A DNA stretch of 64,000 nucleotides from Streptomonospora nanhaiensis. GTDB lineage: Bacteria; Actinomycetota; Actinomycetes; Streptosporangiales; Streptosporangiaceae. The position numbers were made by a program, and so were the translations under genes. Location: positions 7,171,224-7,235,223 of the forward strand of contig NZ_CP113264.1 in assembly GCF_026642255.1 (NCBI RefSeq), in the 5' to 3' direction. The notes under the pieces are model-generated. The model did not search any database, was not told where the DNA came from, and was given only the letters and a program-made list of their open reading frames with translations. The stretch's first letter is position 1. The number at the start of each line of letters is the position of its first letter. Positions 1 through 8,405 of this stretch are shown one piece after another.

Positions 1-16
1 GCCCCGCGGGGCCATC

Positions 17-1369
17 ATGGACGGCATGTTCGACCCCCTGGAAACCACCGACCGCTCCTCCGAGCGGCAAGACCTCATCGTGGACACGCTGGAGAACGCC
101 TTCTCCGACCTGATGTCCACGGCCCCGGCCGCGTTCCGGGCCAAGTTCCGCAAGATGGCCGCCAGTCCCTTCGCGTTCTACCGGGGCAGCGCCTCGCTCT
201 TCTACTCCGACGTGGCGTCGATGGAGGACCCCTGGGCGGACGACCGCACCTCACGGGTGTGGATCCAGGGCGACCTGCACGCCGAGAACTTCGGCACCTA
301 CATGGACTCGACCGGGCGCCTGGTCTTCGACGTCAACGACTTCGACGAGGCCTACCTCGGCCACTTCACGTGGGACGTGCTCCGGTTCGTCTCCAGCATC
401 GCCCTGATGGGATGGCAGAAGGCCCTGTCCGACGAGGACATCGGCGCGATCGTGCCGTGCTACGTCGACGCCTACGTGTCCCAGGTCCGCCAGTTCGCGA
501 CGCGGGGCGGCGACTCCGGTTTCTCCCTCAAGCTGGACAACACCGACGGCACGGTCCACGACGTGCTCCAGCGCGCCCGCCTCCGCAGCCGCGCCGCCAT
601 GCTGGCGTCCATGACCGACAGGGACGGCTACAACCGCCGGTTCCGGGAGGGGCCCCGGGTGCGCCGGCTGGAGGACGGCGAGCGCGAGAAGGTGCTCGCC
701 GCCTACCACGTCTACCTGGGGACCATCCCGGACGACCGGCGCTTCGCCTCGCTGGACTACGGGGTCAAGGACGTGGTGGGCAGCGGCGGCTTCGGGATCG
801 GCTCCGCGGGGCTCCCCGCCTACAGCGTGCTCATCGAGGGCCGGTCCGAGGCGTGGGACAACGACATCGTCCTGTCCGTCAAGCAGGGGAACGTGGCCGC
901 GCCGTCCCGGGTGGTGACGGACCGGCGCATCATGGAGGCCTTCGAGCACCACGGGCACCGCACCGCCGTGTCCCAGCGCGCGCTCCAGGCGCACGCCGAC
1001 CCGCTGCTGGGGCACACCGAGATCGACGGCGTGGGCTTCGTGGTGAGCGAGGTGTCCCCGTACACGAACGACCTGGACTGGGAAGGGCTCACCGAGCCCG
1101 AGGAGGTCGTGCCCGTACTGGACTACCTGGGCCGCGCCACCGCCAAGGCGCACTGCGTGTCCGACTCGCACGCGGACGCGACCCTGGTGGCGTGGGAGAC
1201 CGAGGAGGCGCTCATGACGGTGCTCGACGGCCGGGAGGCGGAGTTCACCGAGTGGTGCGTGCGCTTCGCCCACCGCTACGCGGCCCAGGCCCGGGCGGAC
1301 CACTCGCTGTTCGTGGACGCGTTCCGCAACAACGCCATCGAGGGGGTGCGGTCCAGCCGGGCCGGCTGA
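17..1369 (+). CDS. DUF2252 family protein
   Basis: 450-aa protein of the DUF2252 family, which is common in actinomycetes. Its biochemical role is not established, but the family resembles kinase-like phosphotransferase folds. Visible family hallmarks are SPFAFYRG (residues 50-57), GDLHAENFG (85-93) and DVNDFDEA (105-112), matching the conserved 'GD-H-NFG' and 'F-NDFDE' blocks. There is no signal peptide or membrane segment, so it is probably cytoplasmic. The chosen ATG lies only 16 bases from the window edge and no in-frame stop precedes it, so the true start could be further upstream; a second in-frame ATG lies three codons downstream. It is followed by tRNA-Ser and is not obviously in an operon. 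Confidence is high for the family and low for any function. Confidence 0.85.
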   Translation: MDGMFDPLETTDRSSERQDLIVDTLENAFSDLMSTAPAAFRAKFRKMAASPFAFYRGSASLFYSDVASMEDPWADDRTSRVWIQGDLHAENFGTYMDSTGRLVFDVNDFDEAYLGHFTWDVLRFVSSIALMGWQKALSDEDIGAIVPCYVDAYVSQVRQFATRGGDSGFSLKLDNTDGTVHDVLQRARLRSRAAMLASMTDRDGYNRRFREGPRVRRLEDGEREKVLAAYHVYLGTIPDDRRFASLDYGVKDVVGSGGFGIGSAGLPAYSVLIEGRSEAWDNDIVLSVKQGNVAAPSRVVTDRRIMEAFEHHGHRTAVSQRALQAHADPLLGHTEIDGVGFVVSEVSPYTNDLDWEGLTEPEEVVPVLDYLGRATAKAHCVSDSHADATLVAWETEEALMTVLDGREAEFTEWCVRFAHRYAAQARADHSLFVDAFRNNAIEGVRSSRAG

Positions 1370-1544
1370 GCCGACGGGCGGCCCCGCAGGGGGCGGGACC
1401 AGGGCCGGAGCGGGTCCGCGCGACGGCCCCGACCGCCCGCCGGGGCGCTCCCCGGAGCCTTCCCGGGACCCTCCCGGCGGCCCTCGGGGAGCGCCCCGGC
1501 GAACCCGTTCGGACCACCCCCCTCCGGCGTGTAGAGTTGTGCGC

Positions 1545-1629
1545 GGAGGATTCGCCTAGTGGCCTAGGGCGCACGCTTGGAAAGCGTGTTGGGTGCAAGC
1601 CCTCAGGGGTTCGAATCCCCTATCCTCCG
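1545..1629 (+). tRNA. tRNA-Ser (GGA)
   Basis: Class II tRNA with acceptor stem GGAGGAT/ATCCTCC (1545-1551 with 1622-1628), discriminator G at 1629, and a T-arm with loop TTCGAAT. The anticodon loop is TTGGAAA, with anticodon GGA at 1579-1581, flanked by CACGC/GCGTG. A long variable arm is typical of serine tRNAs. The 3' CCA is not encoded (the next bases are CA). Confidence 0.95.
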
Positions 1630-1648
1630 CAGCGGCTAGCTGCCGAGA

Positions 1649-1683
1649 CGAAGGCCCCGACCGGACACCGGTCGGGGCCTTCG
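1649..1683. terminator. Hairpin terminator after tRNA-Ser
   Basis: Perfect 16-bp inverted repeat (left arm 1649-1664, loop ACA, right arm 1668-1683). It sits between the tRNA and the convergent poxB-like gene, so it could stop transcription from both sides. There is no long T-run, as is usual in high-GC actinomycetes. Confidence 0.75.
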
Positions 1684-1762
1684 CCGTTCGCGGCCCCGAT
1701 CCTGGTCCCGGTCGGCCGTTTCCGGGCCGCTCTCCCCCGCCCGGGCGACCGGCCCCCGCGGC

Positions 1763-3511
1763 CTAAGGCCGGGGGATGTTGCGCAGGTTGGAGCGGGCCA
1801 TGTCCACCATCGCCCCCACCCCTCCCCGGAGCACGGTCCGTCCCGCGGACAGGGCGAAGCCCGCCACCTGGTCGGCGGTGATGCGGGAGGGGATGGAGAG
1901 CGCGTTGGGGTCGGTCACGACGTCCACCAGCACCGGCCCGGGGGCCGCCAGGGCCTCCCTGAGCGCGTCGCGGACCCGGTCGGGGCTCTCCACCCTCAGG
2001 GCGCGCATGCCGATCGCTCCGGCGACGGCCGCGTAGTCCACGCGCGGGTGGTCGGTCTGGAAGGAGGGCATCCCGTCCACCATCATCTCCAGCTTCACCA
2101 TGCCGAGCGAGGAGTTGTCGAACACGACCGTGGTGATCGGCAGGTCGTGCTGGTGGACGGTGATCAGCTCGCCCAGGAGCATGCTCAGCCCTCCGTCGCC
2201 GGACAGCGAGACGATCTTCCGGTCGGGCGCCGCGTAGGCCGCGCCGATCGCGTGCGGCAGCGCGTTCGCCATGGTGCCGTGCGTGAACGAGCCGATCACC
2301 CGGCGGCGGCCGTTCGGGGTCAGGTAGCGGGCGGCCCACACGTTGTTCATGCCCGTGTCGACGGTGAACACGGTGTCCCCGTCGGCCTCCTCGTCGAGGA
2401 TCCTCGCCACGTACTCGGGGTGGACGGGCGTGTGGTGCTCGATGTCCCTCGTGTACGCGTCCACCACCTTGGTCAGCGCGCGTTCGTGGCGGGCCAGCAT
2501 GTCGTGGAGGAACCGGGTGGCGGAGGCGGCCGTGCGCTCCCCGACGAGCGGCCTCACGGCGCGCAGGGTCGCCGCGACGTCCCCGTGCACCGCCAGCCGG
2601 AGCGGCACCCGGCGGCCGAGGCGGCGCGGGTCGTGGTCGACCTGGACGACGTTCTTCCTGGGCAGGAAGTCGTCGTAGGGGAAGTCGCACCCGAGCATCA
2701 GCACCAGGTCGGCGCCGTGCAGGGCCTCGAAGCACGCGCCGTAGCCGAGCAGGCCGATCATGCCGACGTCGTACGGGTTGTCGTACTGGATCCACTCCTT
2801 GCCGCGCAGGGTGTGACCGACCGGGGCGTGCACCCGTCCGGCCAGGGCCATCACCTCGTCGTGCGCCTCCCTGGCCCCGGCGCCGCAGAACAGGGCGACC
2901 TTGTCGGCGGCGTTGATCAGTTCGGCCAGCGCGCGCACGTCGTCCTCGGCGGGCCAGGCGGTGGCGCGTCCCGCGGCCACCGGGCTGGTGTCGGCCGGGC
3001 CCACGGCCTTGCGCCCGGCGATGTCCCCGGGCAGGACGAGGACCGCCGCGCCGGGGGTGCCGAGGGCGTGCTGGACGGCGATCCGGGCCAGGCGCGGCAT
3101 CTGCTCGGCCTCGGAGACGAGTTCGCGGAACTCGGTGACGTCCGCGAACAGCCTCTCGGGGTGGGTCTCCTGGAAGTAGCCGGTGCCGATCTGGCGCGAG
3201 GGGATGTGGGAGGCGATGGCCAGGACGGGGGCTCCGCTGCGCTGGGCGTCGTACAGGCCCTGCACGAGGTGGGTGTTGCCGGGGCCGCACGACCCGGCGC
3301 AGACGGCGAGCCCCCCGTCGATCTGTGCCTGGGCCGAGGCGGCGAACGCCGCCGCCTCCTCGTTGCGCACGTGGATCCATTCGATGCCGTCGGTCTCGCG
3401 GACGGCGTCGACGACCGGGTTGAGGCTGTCGCCGACGACCCCGTAGATCCGGGTCACCCCGGCGGCGACCAACGTCCGGACGAGCTGTTCGGCGACGGTG
3501 TTCCTGGCCAC
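1763..3511 (-). CDS. poxB: Pyruvate dehydrogenase (quinone), PoxB-type ThDP enzyme
   Basis: Thiamine-diphosphate enzyme expected to decarboxylate pyruvate oxidatively to acetate, passing electrons through FAD to membrane quinones. The sequence follows E. coli PoxB closely at the N-terminus (GVVGDSLNPVVDAV, then Glu51 in HVRNEEAAAFAA, SCGPGNTHL, GYFQETHPERLF). The C-terminal ThDP motif begins SLSGDGGLSMLLGEL and ends about 25 residues later in VFDNSS. Length (582 aa) fits the family. I start it at the GTG at 3511 because AGGAGG lies about 7 nt upstream; an in-frame ATG at 3535 would place that ribosome-binding site inside the gene. It is transcribed away from the SGNH hydrolase gene, with a divergent intergenic region of about 190 bp. 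Acetolactate synthase is the main alternative, but the PoxB-specific N-terminus argues against it. Confidence 0.88.
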   Translation of the reverse strand: MARNTVAEQLVRTLVAAGVTRIYGVVGDSLNPVVDAVRETDGIEWIHVRNEEAAAFAASAQAQIDGGLAVCAGSCGPGNTHLVQGLYDAQRSGAPVLAIASHIPSRQIGTGYFQETHPERLFADVTEFRELVSEAEQMPRLARIAVQHALGTPGAAVLVLPGDIAGRKAVGPADTSPVAAGRATAWPAEDDVRALAELINAADKVALFCGAGAREAHDEVMALAGRVHAPVGHTLRGKEWIQYDNPYDVGMIGLLGYGACFEALHGADLVLMLGCDFPYDDFLPRKNVVQVDHDPRRLGRRVPLRLAVHGDVAATLRAVRPLVGERTAASATRFLHDMLARHERALTKVVDAYTRDIEHHTPVHPEYVARILDEEADGDTVFTVDTGMNNVWAARYLTPNGRRRVIGSFTHGTMANALPHAIGAAYAAPDRKIVSLSGDGGLSMLLGELITVHQHDLPITTVVFDNSSLGMVKLEMMVDGMPSFQTDHPRVDYAAVAGAIGMRALRVESPDRVRDALREALAAPGPVLVDVVTDPNALSIPSRITADQVAGFALSAGRTVLRGGVGAMVDMARSNLRNIPRP

Positions 3512-3700
3512 GTTGGTTCCTCCTGGGCGCGTCATCGCAGGTCCGGGGTGCCACGGGGGCGCCCCGGTCCACGCTAGGAGCAGGGACCGGCGCCGTGCCG
3601 GACCGCCACGCGCCTCCGTCCGCCTACCCCTACTCCCCTAAATGATTAGTCATCGAGTGGAGTACTCTTCCGGTGCTGTCCACGAGGAGGAGGAGAGGGC

Positions 3701-4480
3701 ATGGAGCTCGAGGGGGACCTGCGCTACGTGGCGCTGGGCGACAGCCACACCGAGGGGGTCGGGGACGGTGACGACGAGACCGGGCTCCGGGGCTGGGCGG
3801 ACCGCCTCGCCGACCGCCTGGCCGCCACCGGTGCGCGGGTGGAGTACGCCAACCTCGCGGTCCGGGGGCGGCTGGCCCGCCAGGTGCGCGAGGAGCAGCT
3901 GGCCCCCGCCCTGGAGATGCGCCCGGACGTGGCCACCGTGTTCGCCGGGGTCAACGACGTGATCCGGTCCGGGTACGACGCCGGGGCGGTGGTCGGCCAC
4001 ATGGAGGCGATGTTCGCCGAGCTGACCGCGTCGGGGGCCCGGGTGGCGACCCTGACCTTCCCCGACATCGCCAGGATCGCCCCGCTGACCAAGCCCCTGC
4101 TGCCCAGGGTGCTGGACTTCAACGAGCGCCTGCGCGCCGCGGCCGGGCGGCACGGTGTCGTCGTGGCCGACGTCGCCGCGCACGAGGTGTCCACGGACCG
4201 GCGCCTGTGGGCCACCGACCGCCTGCACTGCACGCCGCTGGGGCACGACCGGATCGCCGGAGCGCTGGCCTCCGCGCTGACGCTCCCCGGCGCCGACGGG
4301 TCGTGGGCGGACGCCCTGCCCCGGATGCCCGAGCGGAGCGCGCTGCTCGCGGTGGCGGAGGAGGTCCGCTGGCTGGGGACCTTCCTCGGCCCGTGGATCC
4401 TCCGACGCCTGCGCGGCCGCTCCTCGGGCGACGGCCGCGCGGCCAAGCGCCCCGCGCTCCTGCCGGTGGAGCCGGCCTGA
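3701..4480 (+). CDS. SGNH/GDSL-family hydrolase
   Basis: 259-aa esterase/lipase-like enzyme of the SGNH fold, cytoplasmic because no signal peptide is visible. Block I is ALGDSHTEG with the nucleophile Ser15. Block III is GVND at about residue 86, giving the oxyanion Asn. The C-terminal catalytic pair is in DRLHCTPLGH (Asp-x-x-His). The last 40 residues are basic and less conserved. A good ribosome-binding site (GAGGAGGAGAGGG) precedes the ATG. A small ATGA-TTAG-TCAT element at 3642-3653 in the divergent promoter region could be regulator-bound, but its arms are only 4 bp. Substrate unknown; esters or acyl carbohydrates are possible. Confidence 0.85.
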   Translation: MELEGDLRYVALGDSHTEGVGDGDDETGLRGWADRLADRLAATGARVEYANLAVRGRLARQVREEQLAPALEMRPDVATVFAGVNDVIRSGYDAGAVVGHMEAMFAELTASGARVATLTFPDIARIAPLTKPLLPRVLDFNERLRAAAGRHGVVVADVAAHEVSTDRRLWATDRLHCTPLGHDRIAGALASALTLPGADGSWADALPRMPERSALLAVAEEVRWLGTFLGPWILRRLRGRSSGDGRAAKRPALLPVEPA

Positions 4481-4624
4481 GCCGGACGCCCGGCGGTCCC
4501 GCACCCCCGGGCGCGCGTGGACGCCGTGGCCTCCGGGTCGCGCCGCGGCTCCGCCCCGACCGTGCTCCCGGGCGCGCTCGGACGTCGTCCGCGAACCGTC
4601 GCCGGGGCACCGCGCGAGTCATTT

Positions 4625-4638
4625 TGCAACTTGTTGCA
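4625..4638. promoter_or_regulatory. Operator-like palindrome TGCAACTTGTTGCA upstream of fadH
   Basis: Two perfect 6-bp arms, TGCAAC and GTTGCA, separated by TT, lie 55 bp upstream of the fadH start in an AT-rich island (ATTTTGCAAC...GCATAATG) that is rare in this GC-rich DNA. Palindromes of this shape are typical of MarR- or TetR-type repressors. GCATAATG, immediately 3', could contain the -10 element. No regulator gene is adjacent; PadR (7727) and ROK (8406) are the nearest. Confidence 0.55.
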
Positions 4639-4693
4639 TAATGAAGTCGAGGTCGGCCGGACACCGACCGGGCAACCGCGCGAGGAGACGAGC

Positions 4694-6709
4694 ATGAGCG
4701 ACTACCCCCACCTTCTGGAACCCCTGGACCTGGGCTTCACCACCCTCCCCAACCGCGTGATCATGGGCTCCATGCACATCGGCCTGGAGGAGGCCCCCCA
4801 GGGGTTCGAGCGGATGGCCGCCTTCTACGCCGAGCGTGCCCGCGGCGGCGTCGGCCTCATCGTCACCGGCGGCATCGCGCCCAACCCCGAGGGCGCCACC
4901 TACACCGGCGCGGCCAAGCTGACCACCGAGGCCGAGGCCGCCGAACACCGCGTGATCACCGACGCCGTGCACCGCGAGGGCGGCCGGATCGCCATGCAGA
5001 TCCTGCACACGGGCCGGTACGCCTTCAGCGAGCAGTCCGTCGCGCCCAGCGCGATCCGGGCCCCCATCAGCGCGTTCACCCCCCGTGCCCTGTCCGACTC
5101 CGAGGTCGAGCAGACCATCGAGGACTTCGCGCGCGCGGCCGAGCTCGCCAGGCTCGCCGGATACGACGGCGTCGAGGTGATGGGCTCCGAGGGCTACCTC
5201 GTCAACCAGTTCATCGCCTCCGCGACGAACCACCGGGAGGACCGCTGGGGCGGCTCCTACGAGAACCGGATGCGCTTCCCCGTCGAGATCGTGCGGCGCG
5301 TCCGCGAGCGCGTCGGCGACGACTTCATCCTCGTCTACCGGCTCTCCATGCTCGACCTGGTGCCCGGCGGCTCCACGTTCGACGAGGTCGTCCGGCTCGC
5401 CAAGGCCGTCGAGGAGGCCGGCGCGACCATCATCAACACCGGCATCGGCTGGCACGAGGCCCGCGTCCCCACCATCGCCACGTCCGTGCCGCGGGGCGCC
5501 TACAGCTGGGTGACCCGCAAGCTGATGGGCGAGGTGTCCGTCCCGCTGGTCGCGGTCAACCGCATCAACACCCCGGAGGTCGCCGAGGCCGTCATCGCCG
5601 GGGGCGACGCCGACATGGTCTCCATGGCCCGGCCGTTCCTCGCCGACCCGGACTTCGTCGCGAAGGCTGCCGCCGGGACCCCCGAGGAGATCAACACCTG
5701 CATCGGCTGCAACCAGGCCTGCCTCGACCACACCTTCAGCCTCAAGATCACCTCCTGCCTCGTGAACCCGCGTGCCTGCCACGAGACCGAACTGGTGCTC
5801 TCCCCCACCAGGAACCGCAAGCGCGTGGCCGTCGTCGGCGCCGGCCCCGCCGGCCTCGCCTTCTCCGTGTCCGCCGCCGGGATCGGCCACGAGGTCACCC
5901 TGTTCGACGCGGCCGAGGAGATCGGCGGCCAGCTCCGCATGGCCCGCCGCGTGCCCGGCAAGGAGGAGTTCGACGAGACCCTGCGCTACTTCCGGGTGCA
6001 GCTGGACAAGCACGGCGTGGACGTGCGGCTGGGGACCACCGTGACCGCCGCCGACCTGACCGGCTTCGACGACGTCGTGGTGGCCACCGGGGTCGTCCCG
6101 CGCACGCCGGAGATCCCCGGCGTCGACCACCCCAAGGTGGTCGGCTACGCGGACGTCCTGCGGGGGAACGCGGACGTGGGCGCACGGGTCGCGATCATCG
6201 GCGCGGGCGGCATCGGCTTCGACGTCGCCGAGTTCCTGACCGACGGCGGCGAGGGCGCGAGCCGGGACCCCGACGTGTTCTTCCGCCAGTGGGGCGTGGA
6301 CACCGGCCACACGACGGCGGGCGGGCTCCGGACCCCCGAGCGCCAGGCCCCGCCGCGCACCGTGCACCTGCTCCAGCGCAAGGCGGACAAGGTCGGCGCG
6401 GGCCTCGGGAAGACCACCGGGTGGATCCACCGCCTGGAACTGCGCCACCGGGGTGTGGAGATGATCGCCGGCGTCTCCTACGACCGGATCGACGACGAGG
6501 GCCTGCACCTGACCGTCGGGGACGACAAGACCGTGCTCGACGTGGACACCGTGGTGCTCTGCGCCGGCCAGGAGCCGCGCCGCGACCTCGCCGACGAGCT
6601 GGCGGCGGCGGGGATCGGCGTGCACGTCATCGGCGGTGCGGACGTCGCCGCCGAACTGGACGCCAAGAGGGCCGTCGACCAGGGCACCAGACTGGCCGCC
6701 GCGCTGTAG
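4694..6709 (+). CDS. fadH: 2,4-dienoyl-CoA reductase (NADPH), FadH type
   Basis: 671-aa flavo-iron-sulfur enzyme, the same length as E. coli FadH (672). It would reduce 2,4-dienoyl-CoA intermediates in the beta-oxidation of polyunsaturated fatty acids. The N-terminal half is an old-yellow-enzyme TIM barrel binding FMN (LEPLDLGFTTLPNRVIMG at residue 8 onward). A 4Fe-4S cysteine cluster begins at Cys336 (CIGCNQAC, then SCLVNP). The C-terminal half holds FAD and NADPH Rossmann motifs (VVGAGPAGLAF and IIGAGGIGFDVAEFL). I take the ATG at 4694 after CGAGGAGACGAGC; the upstream extension of the open frame is not protein-like. A palindromic operator candidate precedes it. Related OYE-like reductases (e.g. 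NADH:flavin oxidoreductases) are the alternative annotation. Confidence 0.88.
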   Translation: MSDYPHLLEPLDLGFTTLPNRVIMGSMHIGLEEAPQGFERMAAFYAERARGGVGLIVTGGIAPNPEGATYTGAAKLTTEAEAAEHRVITDAVHREGGRIAMQILHTGRYAFSEQSVAPSAIRAPISAFTPRALSDSEVEQTIEDFARAAELARLAGYDGVEVMGSEGYLVNQFIASATNHREDRWGGSYENRMRFPVEIVRRVRERVGDDFILVYRLSMLDLVPGGSTFDEVVRLAKAVEEAGATIINTGIGWHEARVPTIATSVPRGAYSWVTRKLMGEVSVPLVAVNRINTPEVAEAVIAGGDADMVSMARPFLADPDFVAKAAAGTPEEINTCIGCNQACLDHTFSLKITSCLVNPRACHETELVLSPTRNRKRVAVVGAGPAGLAFSVSAAGIGHEVTLFDAAEEIGGQLRMARRVPGKEEFDETLRYFRVQLDKHGVDVRLGTTVTAADLTGFDDVVVATGVVPRTPEIPGVDHPKVVGYADVLRGNADVGARVAIIGAGGIGFDVAEFLTDGGEGASRDPDVFFRQWGVDTGHTTAGGLRTPERQAPPRTVHLLQRKADKVGAGLGKTTGWIHRLELRHRGVEMIAGVSYDRIDDEGLHLTVGDDKTVLDVDTVVLCAGQEPRRDLADELAAAGIGVHVIGGADVAAELDAKRAVDQGTRLAAAL

Positions 6710-6840
6710 CCGGGGCCCGGCGGAGGGGCCGCTCCCGGGGTGCCCGCGCCCCGGGGCCGGACAGGGAAAATCCGGTTCAAGCCCTCCCCGGCCCCCCGGA
6801 ACGGGGAGTGAACCCGGGGGACCGGGGTAGCCGTCCCACC

Positions 6841-7698
6841 ATGAGGCTTGGTGAAGGCGTACGCAAGATCGAACGGAACGACGGACTCGACCCCGCGGTC
6901 TCCCTGTTCAAGCGGGTGGCGGGGCGCATCCCCCGCGGCCGGGCGCGCGACCTGCTGAACGGTGTGCAGCTCGGGCACCCGGCCCACCCGATCCTGGTCC
7001 AGCTGCCCATCGGCGCGTGGATGTCGGCGGTCCTGCTCGACCTCCTGCCGGGGGACAACCGCCGGAGCGCCCACGCGCTGGTGAACACCGGACTGCTGGC
7101 CACCCTGCCCGCGGTGGTGAGCGGACTCGCCGACTGGTCGCAGCAGCACGAGAGGCAGCAGCGCGTGGGCGTGGTCCACGCCGCGTCGAACGCCGCGGGG
7201 AGCCTGCTGTTCGCGTCCTCCTCCCTCGCCCGGGCGCGTGACCGCCAGGGCTGGGGGCGGGCCCTGGCCCTGGCGGGCATGGGGGCGGTCGCCCTCGGCG
7301 GCTCCCTCGGGGGACACATCGCCTACTACCGGGCGGGCGGCGCCAACAGCGCGGACCACCTGACCGACCTGGTGCCCGGCGGCTGGCACGACCTCGGCCC
7401 GCTCGACGGGTTCGACGAGGGGGAGCCCGTGCGCGCCTCGCTGGGCGACGTGCCGGTCGTGGTGGTCCGGACGGGGGACGCCGTGCGGGCGGTGCTGGGG
7501 ACGTGCACGCACATGGGGGCCCCGCTCGCGGACGGCTCCGTCGTGGACGGGTGCCTGCGCTGCCCCTGGCACGGGAGCGAGTTCGACATGGACGACGGGT
7601 CGGTCGTCCACGGTCCGGCGACCGCCGGGCTGGAGACCCTGGAGACGTCCGTCACCGGCGGGACCGTGCGGGTCCGCCACCTTCCGCCCGACGCCTGA
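6841..7698 (+). CDS. DUF2231 membrane domain fused to a Rieske [2Fe-2S] domain
   Basis: 285-aa protein. Residues about 40-165 form a DUF2231-like four-helix membrane domain (LGHPAHPILVQLPIGAW and three further hydrophobic segments). Residues about 180-280 are a Rieske ferredoxin with CTHMG (Cys222, His224) and CPWHGSEFD (Cys241, His244), so all four cluster ligands are present. It probably acts as a membrane-tethered electron carrier; partner unknown. The start ATG at 6841 was chosen because the DUF2231 homology begins soon after. It follows fadH by 131 bp and could be cotranscribed, but the spacing is large. Confidence 0.85.
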   Translation: MRLGEGVRKIERNDGLDPAVSLFKRVAGRIPRGRARDLLNGVQLGHPAHPILVQLPIGAWMSAVLLDLLPGDNRRSAHALVNTGLLATLPAVVSGLADWSQQHERQQRVGVVHAASNAAGSLLFASSSLARARDRQGWGRALALAGMGAVALGGSLGGHIAYYRAGGANSADHLTDLVPGGWHDLGPLDGFDEGEPVRASLGDVPVVVVRTGDAVRAVLGTCTHMGAPLADGSVVDGCLRCPWHGSEFDMDDGSVVHGPATAGLETLETSVTGGTVRVRHLPPDA

Positions 7699-7726
7699 CG
7701 TCCCCGGACCTTCCTAGAATGCGCTC

Positions 7727-8266
7727 ATGTCCCTGCCCCACGCGATCCTGACCGCCCTGCTCGAGAAGCCGTCCTCCGGGCTGGAGCTGACCCGCCGCTT
7801 CGACCGCTCGATCGGGTACTTCTGGTCGGCGACCCACCAGCAGATCTACCGGGAGCTGGGCAAGCTCGAGAAGGCGGGGCTGATCAGGGCCCTGGACGGC
7901 GAGGGGCCGACCCGGGGGCAGAAGAAGGAGTACGAGGTCCTGCCCTCGGGCCGGGAGGAGCTGGAGCGGTGGGTCGGCGTGCGCGAGGACCCGCGCGCGC
8001 CCCGCGACCCCCTGCTGCTGCGCCTGCGCGCGACGGGCGTCGTGGGGGTCGGCGGGGACATGGTGGACGAGCTGCGCCGCCACCGCGCGCTGCACCGGGA
8101 GCGGCTGGCCGAGTACCGGGAGTTCGAGAGGCGCGACGCGGCGCGCGGCCACGGGACCGAGCGGGACCGCGTGCACCGCCTGGTGCTCCAGGGCGGGATC
8201 GAGCTGGAGCTCTTCTGGCTCACCTGGCTCGACCGGGCCCTCGCCGACCTGGAGGGCGCCGGCTGA
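7727..8266 (+). CDS. PadR-family transcriptional regulator
   Basis: 179-aa regulator. An N-terminal winged helix (HAILTALLEKPSSGLELTRRF, then THQQIYRELGKLEKAGLI) matches PadR, followed by a C-terminal helical dimerisation region (PadR_C-like, residues about 95-175). A TAGAAT -10-like element at 7715-7720 ends six bases before the ATG, so the message is probably leaderless. It begins 28 bp after the Rieske gene and converges on the ROK gene. PadR proteins often control neighbouring transport or stress genes; the target here is unknown, with the adjacent Rieske gene or fadH as the obvious candidates. Confidence 0.85.
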   Translation: MSLPHAILTALLEKPSSGLELTRRFDRSIGYFWSATHQQIYRELGKLEKAGLIRALDGEGPTRGQKKEYEVLPSGREELERWVGVREDPRAPRDPLLLRLRATGVVGVGGDMVDELRRHRALHRERLAEYREFERRDAARGHGTERDRVHRLVLQGGIELELFWLTWLDRALADLEGAG

Positions 8267-8405
8267 GCCGCGTCCGCGGCGGAGGCCCCGGGCGGTCGCG
8301 GCGTTGCGGCCGTCCACGCGCCCCGGCGGCGCAGGGGCCGGGGCACGGCCCGGGTCGGGGCCGGACGCGCCCGGCGGAGCGGTACGCGCCCCGCTCCGCC
8401 TCCGC

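Noticed and set aside
1620..3572. Long minus-strand frame of 650 codons overlapping poxB
   Set aside because: Shadow frame of the poxB gene: Arg/Pro/Gly-rich with no domain, caused by the GC-rich codon pattern.
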